Source of the DNA: an uncultured Methylococcaceae bacterium | GTDB lineage: Bacteria; Pseudomonadota; Gammaproteobacteria; Methylococcales; Methylomonadaceae | Reading direction: 5' to 3' | DNA: 64,000 bases | Assembly (NCBI GenBank): GCA_903945375.1 | Contig: CAJAVP010000106.1 | Coordinates: 1-64,000 of the forward strand | In this document: piece after piece, positions 59,760 through 64,000 of the stretch | Position numbering within the stretch: the first letter of the stretch is position 1 | Layout of the letters: every line of letters begins with the position of its first letter | Notes under the pieces: generated by a model | Database searches by the model: none | Told to the model about the DNA's origin: nothing | The model's input: only the letters and a program-made list of their open reading frames with translations | Program-made: the position numbers and the translations under genes

Positions 59760-60268
59760 GTGCTGTTTTTTTCCATTCTTTGAATTTTTTGCAGCTTGGT
59801 TTTAATCCGCTGACGCTTTAATGTGGACAGGTAATCAACAAAGAGTTTGCCATTGAGGTGGTCAATTTCATGCTGAATACAAACCGCCAGCAAATCCTGA
59901 GCCTCTAGCTCAAAAAGCCTACCATCTCTATCTAAGGCTTTGATTCTAATATGCTCACAACGATTGACTTTTTCATAGAAGCCAGGGACAGAAAGACAGC
60001 CTTCCTCAGACTCTTTTTTGCCATCTTTGCTGATAATCTCAGGATTTATCAAGCAAATAGGCGCATTTTTTTCTTCACTGATATCAATGACAATAATCCG
60101 TTGCTGAATATTGACTTGGGTTGCCGCTAAGCCCACCCCTTTGGCTTGATACATCGTCTCAAGCATATCAGTAATTAATTTTTTGGTTTTATCATCGACA
60201 GTTTTGACATCGACTGCTTTTTTACGCAAGCGATCATCAGGAAATTCGAGAATAGTCAGGATACTCAA
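59756..60268 (-). CDS. def: peptide deformylase
   Basis: 170 residues from the TTG at 60268, the standard length; the open frame continues upstream but lacks homology and a ribosome site. GGAG lies before the TTG at good spacing, and another TTG one codon earlier is a possible start. Metal and active-site motifs are [17 protein letters not shown] and QHEIDHLNG. It removes N-formyl groups and stands at the head of def-fmt-rsmB. Confidence 0.95.
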   Translation of the reverse strand: MSILTILEFPDDRLRKKAVDVKTVDDKTKKLITDMLETMYQAKGVGLAATQVNIQQRIIVIDISEEKNAPICLINPEIISKDGKKESEEGCLSVPGFYEKVNRCEHIRIKALDRDGRLFELEAQDLLAVCIQHEIDHLNGKLFVDYLSTLKRQRIKTKLQKIQRMEKNST

Positions 60269-60353
60269 CAATGTCTCCACTATAAAAATTGAAGGGCGGA
60301 ATTCTAACTGGTTTTGGTGATTAACACTAGGTACTTGATACTTGCGACTTAAT

Positions 60354-60788
60354 TCAAAGGGATAATGCGCTGATGACCAATACCAGTGTCTTCCAAAGAA
60401 GGCGACGACTTCGCTGGGCGGGGCGATTAACACTATTCCTCAAGTGCATTGAAAAATCATACAAAAAACTAAAAAGAGCGGCGGGAATTAATGCCGACAA
60501 CAAATCTGTTTCCAAACTCGATACGCTGATATTCATGGTGCGCTGCGGTCGGACGATAATTATCTTTGTCGGATTAAAGCTAACGCGCCGATCGTATTGC
60601 GCTTTTTTGACAGGATCTTTCAGTAATTCATACGCTTCACTGAGCGCCTTAAACTTCGCTTCCGCATTGGGCTCTTGACTGACATCAGGATGAAATTTAC
60701 GCGCTAATCGTCGATAAGCGCGTTTTATGTCATCTTGTCCCGCATAGCGAGACAAGCCCATAATTTGGTAATAATCTTTGTACAACAT
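60354..60788 (-). CDS. J-domain protein with hydrophobic C-terminal segment
   Basis: 144 residues. The N-terminal J domain (about 4-68: [31 protein letters not shown]) includes HPD, needed to stimulate DnaK/Hsp70. No G/F or zinc-finger region. Residues about 95-140 contain two hydrophobic stretches ([29 protein letters not shown]), so the protein may be membrane-attached. It is 85 bp upstream of def on the same strand. Confidence 0.85.
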   Translation of the reverse strand: MLYKDYYQIMGLSRYAGQDDIKRAYRRLARKFHPDVSQEPNAEAKFKALSEAYELLKDPVKKAQYDRRVSFNPTKIIIVRPQRTMNISVSSLETDLLSALIPAALFSFLYDFSMHLRNSVNRPAQRSRRLLWKTLVLVISALSL

Positions 60789-60827
60789 GTTAAGCGCAGA
60801 TCACTTTATAAACGCGATTCTTTCCAA

Positions 60828-61109
60828 CTAAACGTTGCCATTGCGCGGTGGCACATAGCCCATCGGCAGGTCATTATTGTCCTCAAACAAAAACTTATCT
60901 CTTTCCTCTGCTAAAAAGGCACGGGCTTTAGGGTCGAAACTGGCTAGACGATTTTCGTTAATTAACATCGTTTGCTTAGATAGCCATGCTTGCCAAGCAG
61001 ACTTAGAGACTTTCTCAAAAATCTCTTGACCTTTAGCGCCCGGGAAAGGCGGACTATCTAAGCCTTCAGCTTCTTTGCCTAGCTTTACACAATTTACTAA
61101 TCTAGTCAT
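60828..61109 (-). CDS. yggX: probable Fe(2+)-trafficking protein YggX
   Basis: 93 residues beginning [18 protein letters not shown]; the conserved Cys7 and the [16 protein letters not shown] motif are diagnostic. YggX protects Fe-S enzymes from oxidative damage. It overlaps the mutY stop by 8 bp, the same order as in E. coli. Confidence 0.95.
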   Translation of the reverse strand: MTRLVNCVKLGKEAEGLDSPPFPGAKGQEIFEKVSKSAWQAWLSKQTMLINENRLASFDPKARAFLAEERDKFLFEDNNDLPMGYVPPRNGNV

Positions 61110-62157
61110 GATCTTCCTCGTAATTCAGTGATGTTAATAGGTTTTTAATAGGGGCAGGCAAGCCTAATTGCCCGATTTGTTGCTCGTTATACCAGACGCT
61201 CTGGTTCGCTTCCAACACAAAATTCATAGGGTTTTGGCTGTGTATCAACAGCGGCGTATAGTCCAGATGATAATGGGAAAAGGTATGTCGTCTAAGCATT
61301 AACTCGTGCGAGGCGTGCACCGCAAAGTTTTTTAATTCACACCACGTCAGTGCGTCATCAACATCGGCAAATTCTGGCAAACTCCAAAGTCCTCCCCAAA
61401 TACCCGTTGGCGGTCTTTTTTCCAATAGAGTGCGCTGATTTGCGTCCTTTAAAATTAAAAAACAGAGCTGTTTTATCGGTAATATTTTCGAAGGTTTGGG
61501 CGTAGGATAGACGTGAACGGCATTACTGAGCCAAGCTTTGCAGGCGATTTGAATTGGACACTGCAAACATGCCGGCTGGCGGCGTGTGCAAATGGTTGCG
61601 CCTAAATCCATCATCGCTTGGGTGTAATCAGCCACCCGCTCAGTCGGCGTGAGTGCTCGGCTTATAGCCCAAAGCTGTTTATTAACCTGACTGCTGCCTG
61701 TCCAACCCGCTATTGCCATAAATCGTGCTAACACGCGCTTTACATTACCATCCAAAATGGGCGCCGATTGCCTAAATGCCATGCTTAAAATAGCACCCGC
61801 TGTCGATTGACCAATACCCGGTAACGCCATCAGCCTTTCCAGCGTATTGGGAAATTCGCCTTGTTTGGCAATCAATTGAGCGGCTTTATGGAGATTGCGA
61901 GCGCGGGCGTAATAGCCCAACCCCGCCCACCGTTGTAACACCTCATCCACGTTTGCCATCGCTAATTGCTCTAAGCTGGGGAATTTTTCGGTGAACGCAT
62001 TGAAATACGGAATGACCGTACTGACTTGTGTTTGTTGCAACATAATTTCAGACAACCACACCCGATAAGGCGTTTTATGCTGTTGCCAAGGAAGGTCTTT
62101 GCGTCCGTACTTGTCAAACCAATTGAGGATGTTATGTTGAAATTCTGCTGGGCTCAT
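61102..62157 (-). CDS. mutY: adenine DNA glycosylase
   Basis: 351 residues from the ATG at 62157; a TTG five codons upstream (62172) is less likely. Catalytic Glu37 in [10 protein letters not shown], helix-hairpin-helix [12 protein letters not shown], Asp in [12 protein letters not shown] and a [4Fe-4S] set C-x6-C-x2-C-x5-C ([17 protein letters not shown]). The C-terminal NUDIX-like domain recognises 8-oxoG. It removes A opposite 8-oxoG. Confidence 0.96.
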   Translation of the reverse strand: MSPAEFQHNILNWFDKYGRKDLPWQQHKTPYRVWLSEIMLQQTQVSTVIPYFNAFTEKFPSLEQLAMANVDEVLQRWAGLGYYARARNLHKAAQLIAKQGEFPNTLERLMALPGIGQSTAGAILSMAFRQSAPILDGNVKRVLARFMAIAGWTGSSQVNKQLWAISRALTPTERVADYTQAMMDLGATICTRRQPACLQCPIQIACKAWLSNAVHVYPTPKPSKILPIKQLCFLILKDANQRTLLEKRPPTGIWGGLWSLPEFADVDDALTWCELKNFAVHASHELMLRRHTFSHYHLDYTPLLIHSQNPMNFVLEANQSVWYNEQQIGQLGLPAPIKNLLTSLNYEEDHD

Positions 62158-62278
62158 TTTATAAGCAAACAAGTGCCGCTTGGCGGATTTTTAGCGATTA
62201 ATGGATGCAATATAACAAGCTTATGTCATATTATGCTGCGCTGTTTTTTATAATTACTAGATTTTGAGGAGTTTTATT

Positions 62279-62566
62279 ATGTTGTTTTTTGCGAAGGCAG
62301 CAGGTATTGCCGTTTTAGTATGGTTTTATATGACCGCCAAAAATAACGGTGAGAACCCTATTAAATGGGCTGTCATTGGAGTAATAGGTTATTGGCTGGC
62401 GTGGTGGGCGATTAAGTTGACGATACTCGCGCTAATGGTCGGTATGGTTGGCAAAAACTTCACCGCTGTTTTCATTGTGACTCAAATACCGGCCTTAGTT
62501 GCAATTGGTGCGGCTTATTTAGTTAGAAAAAAATTATTAGCCGATGTACTCAAAAAAACCGATTAA
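62279..62566 (+). CDS. small membrane protein of unknown function
   Basis: 95 residues from the ATG at 62279, preceded by GAGGAG at 7-base spacing; the frame extends to a TTG at 62264. Three hydrophobic segments (about 4-20, 30-52, 58-80) make it an integral membrane protein. I do not recognise a family. It is followed by a strong bidirectional terminator. Confidence 0.75.
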   Translation: MLFFAKAAGIAVLVWFYMTAKNNGENPIKWAVIGVIGYWLAWWAIKLTILALMVGMVGKNFTAVFIVTQIPALVAIGAAYLVRKKLLADVLKKTD

Positions 62567-62584
62567 CCCATCCGTCTATCACTA

Positions 62585-62620
62585 AAAAAGGCGCATTATG
62601 CTGACATAATGCGCCTTTTT
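62585..62620. terminator. bidirectional rho-independent terminator
   Basis: Perfect 16-bp stem AAAAAGGCGCATTATG with a 4-nt loop (ctga), flanked by A and T runs. It lies between two convergent genes and can serve both. Confidence 0.95.
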
Positions 62621-62638
62621 GATAACTAAGCGAAAGAC

Positions 62639-63241
62639 TTACAGCTTATCGGCATTCTTGTCTAAATAGTCAGCAACACCGGCTGGACTTGCGGTCATAC
62701 CCGCATCACCTTTATTCCAACCCGCTGGGCAAACTTCACCATGCTCTTCATGGAATTGTAAGGCATCAACGATACGTAATAATTCACCCATGTCACGACC
62801 TAATGGTAAGTCATTAACAACTTGGTGACGAACAACACCGCTACGATCAATCAAGAAAGTCCCACGGAAAGCAACACCGCCCGCCGTTTCGACATCATAA
62901 TCTTTACAGATTGAATGGTTAATATCAGCTGCCATGGTGTAACGAACCGCACCAATACCACCTTTATTAACGGGTGTATTGCGCCATGCGTTGTGCGTGA
63001 AATGTGAATCGATAGAGACGGCAATCACTTCAACACCACGGTTTTTGAAGTCATCCACGCGGTGATCTAACGCGATCAACTCGCTAGGGCAAACGAAAGT
63101 AAAATCTAATGGGTAGAAAAAGACTACGGCATATTTGCCGCTAGTCGCTTCAGAGAAGCTAAATGAATCAACAATTTGACCATCTGCTAAGACCGCAGGA
63201 ACTGTAAAATCAGGGGCTTGTTTACCGACTAAAACACTCAT
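62639..63241 (-). CDS. typical 2-Cys peroxiredoxin
   Basis: 200 residues. Peroxidatic Cys51 in DFTFVCPSE, resolving Cys171 in GEVCPAGW, and FRGTFLIDRSGVVRH in the core; this is the Prx1/AhpC class that reduces H2O2 and organic peroxides. No ahpF or thioredoxin gene is adjacent. A short inverted repeat, CCACTG-AAG-CAGTGG, lies upstream (63290-63304). Confidence 0.93.
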   Translation of the reverse strand: MSVLVGKQAPDFTVPAVLADGQIVDSFSFSEATSGKYAVVFFYPLDFTFVCPSELIALDHRVDDFKNRGVEVIAVSIDSHFTHNAWRNTPVNKGGIGAVRYTMAADINHSICKDYDVETAGGVAFRGTFLIDRSGVVRHQVVNDLPLGRDMGELLRIVDALQFHEEHGEVCPAGWNKGDAGMTASPAGVADYLDKNADKL

Positions 63242-63488
63242 TGATTATCTCCAAGATATTGAAAAACATATGATTATTGGCTTTAATGACCACTGAAGCA
63301 GTGGCATATTGTGTATTCTACACTATATAAGTTGGTAATTGTCTAGTGTTGTTTTTTTTTGCTGGCATTTGTAAAGATTTAAGATATTTTGTGACAGTTA
63401 AGTTACAAAAACAAAGTAATCAGGTATCATATTCCGGCGGTATAGCTTTGCCGCTAGTTATAATTATTTCTCGTGGGGAGAATTATCT

Positions 63489-63998
63489 ATGGAAAAAAAT
63501 AAACATATTACTGAACCAGATGTTTTTGGCTATCAAGTAAGAATCGTAAGACGCGGTAAAGAAAGTAGTCGCTACTTTTCACACAAATTATGGGGTAACA
63601 AAGGCAAGTCATTACAAGCCGCGATTACTTGGCGAGATCAAATGTTGGTCGTTTTAAAAGGTAGTAAAACGCGATTTCTTAAACCCCCAAAAAATAAAAC
63701 AACAACCGGGGTAACAGGCGTTTCCAGAACGATTAAGTTTGATCATCGCAAAGATAAGAGCTATTTGTGTTACACCGTTTTTTGGGTTTGCAATGGAAAA
63801 GCAAGAAACAAAACCTTTCAAGTCGGTAATGTTGAAAAAGTCACTGCGGATGATGAGTTACATGCGTTCCGCACCGCTCGATTGTTTCGTAGTTGTTATG
63901 AAAATGCCATCGACAACGATTTAGAATTTCATGACGAACAGTTCGTCAATTGGAAGAAATCACGTTTGTATGATGATGAAAATTTAAACGCATCTTAA
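63489..63998 (+). CDS. AP2-like DNA-binding protein
   Basis: 169 residues with the ATG preceded by GGGGAG. The central region (about 70-145) reads GVTGVSRTIKFD...YLCYTVFWVCNGKARNKTFQVG...AFRTARLFR, the arrangement of AP2/ERF-type three-strand-plus-helix domains found in some bacterial and phage proteins. The first part (GYQVRIVRRGKESSRYFSHK) may be a second, shorter unit. Function is unknown; DNA binding is likely. The gene ends two bases before the window edge. The frame ends in TAA at 63996-63998. Confidence 0.65.
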   Translation: MEKNKHITEPDVFGYQVRIVRRGKESSRYFSHKLWGNKGKSLQAAITWRDQMLVVLKGSKTRFLKPPKNKTTTGVTGVSRTIKFDHRKDKSYLCYTVFWVCNGKARNKTFQVGNVEKVTADDELHAFRTARLFRSCYENAIDNDLEFHDEQFVNWKKSRLYDDENLNAS

Positions 63999-64000
63999 GA

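Noticed and set aside
63346-63540. 64-residue plus-strand frame
   Set aside because: It lies in the upstream region of the AP2-like gene, has no features and overlaps that gene's start.

Overview
The window looks like chromosomal DNA of a gammaproteobacterium, moderately AT-rich, with densely packed genes. Several gene orders are typical of that class: divergent tesA/ybbA-ybbP, aas-lplT, guaA-tadA, minCDE, rplM-rpsI, def-fmt-rsmB-DUF4390-ntrY-ntrX, mutY-yggX and a pst operon with very large PstC and PstA. An amino-acid-kinase-family gene beside pabB (as in methylofuran/H4MPT-type C1 metabolism), an AP2-like protein and several dispersed palindromic repeats fit a methanotroph-like member (Methylococcales), but no diagnostic methane-oxidation gene is present, so that placement is inference.

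Layout. 1-2.2 kb: accessory segment with a truncated Rpn/PD-(D/E)XK-type gene, a 37-bp duplication around a palindromic repeat, and a duplicated DUF1566 (Lcl-like) secreted protein. 2.4-6.2 kb: ABC exporter-type pair and TesA. 6.3-8.8 kb: diguanylate cyclase with five PAS domains. 8.8-12.2 kb: a probable transposase relic, then a three-gene set (TAXI-like secreted protein, DUF2491/YjfK-like, PspA/YjfJ-like coiled coil). 12.3-16.6 kb: lysophospholipid salvage (Aas, LplT with an Asp10 tail) and GalU. 16.8-21.5 kb: two paralogous secreted proteins made of one or three copies of an N-terminal module and a common C-terminal beta-barrel. 21.9-28.5 kb: purine and folate metabolism (guaA, tadA, purB, pabB) ending in a kinase and a coiled-coil protein.

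28.7-41.1 kb is a signalling block: CBS-GGDEF-EAL protein, poly-HAMP chemoreceptor, MHYT-PAS histidine kinase translationally coupled to a hemerythrin-PAS histidine kinase, an HDOD protein coupled to a REC-PAS protein, and a REC protein with a degenerate HD-GYP domain. Together these could link oxygen or redox sensing (di-iron and MHYT domains) to c-di-GMP or related outputs; the linkage is inferred from domains and adjacency only.

41.3-48.1 kb is the high-affinity phosphate system pstS-pstC-pstA-pstB-phoU, with a good Pho-box candidate upstream of pstS and an intergenic terminator after pstS. After an acyltransferase and an 850-bp repeat-bearing gap come minCDE with a small winged-helix gene, rplM-rpsI, the ntrYX/rsmB/fmt/def group, a short DnaJ protein, yggX, mutY, a small membrane protein, a 2-Cys peroxiredoxin and an AP2-like protein. 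I found no rRNA, tRNA or CRISPR array. The least explained parts are the modular beta-barrel pair, the hemerythrin/MHYT kinase block and the TAXI-YjfK-YjfJ set.
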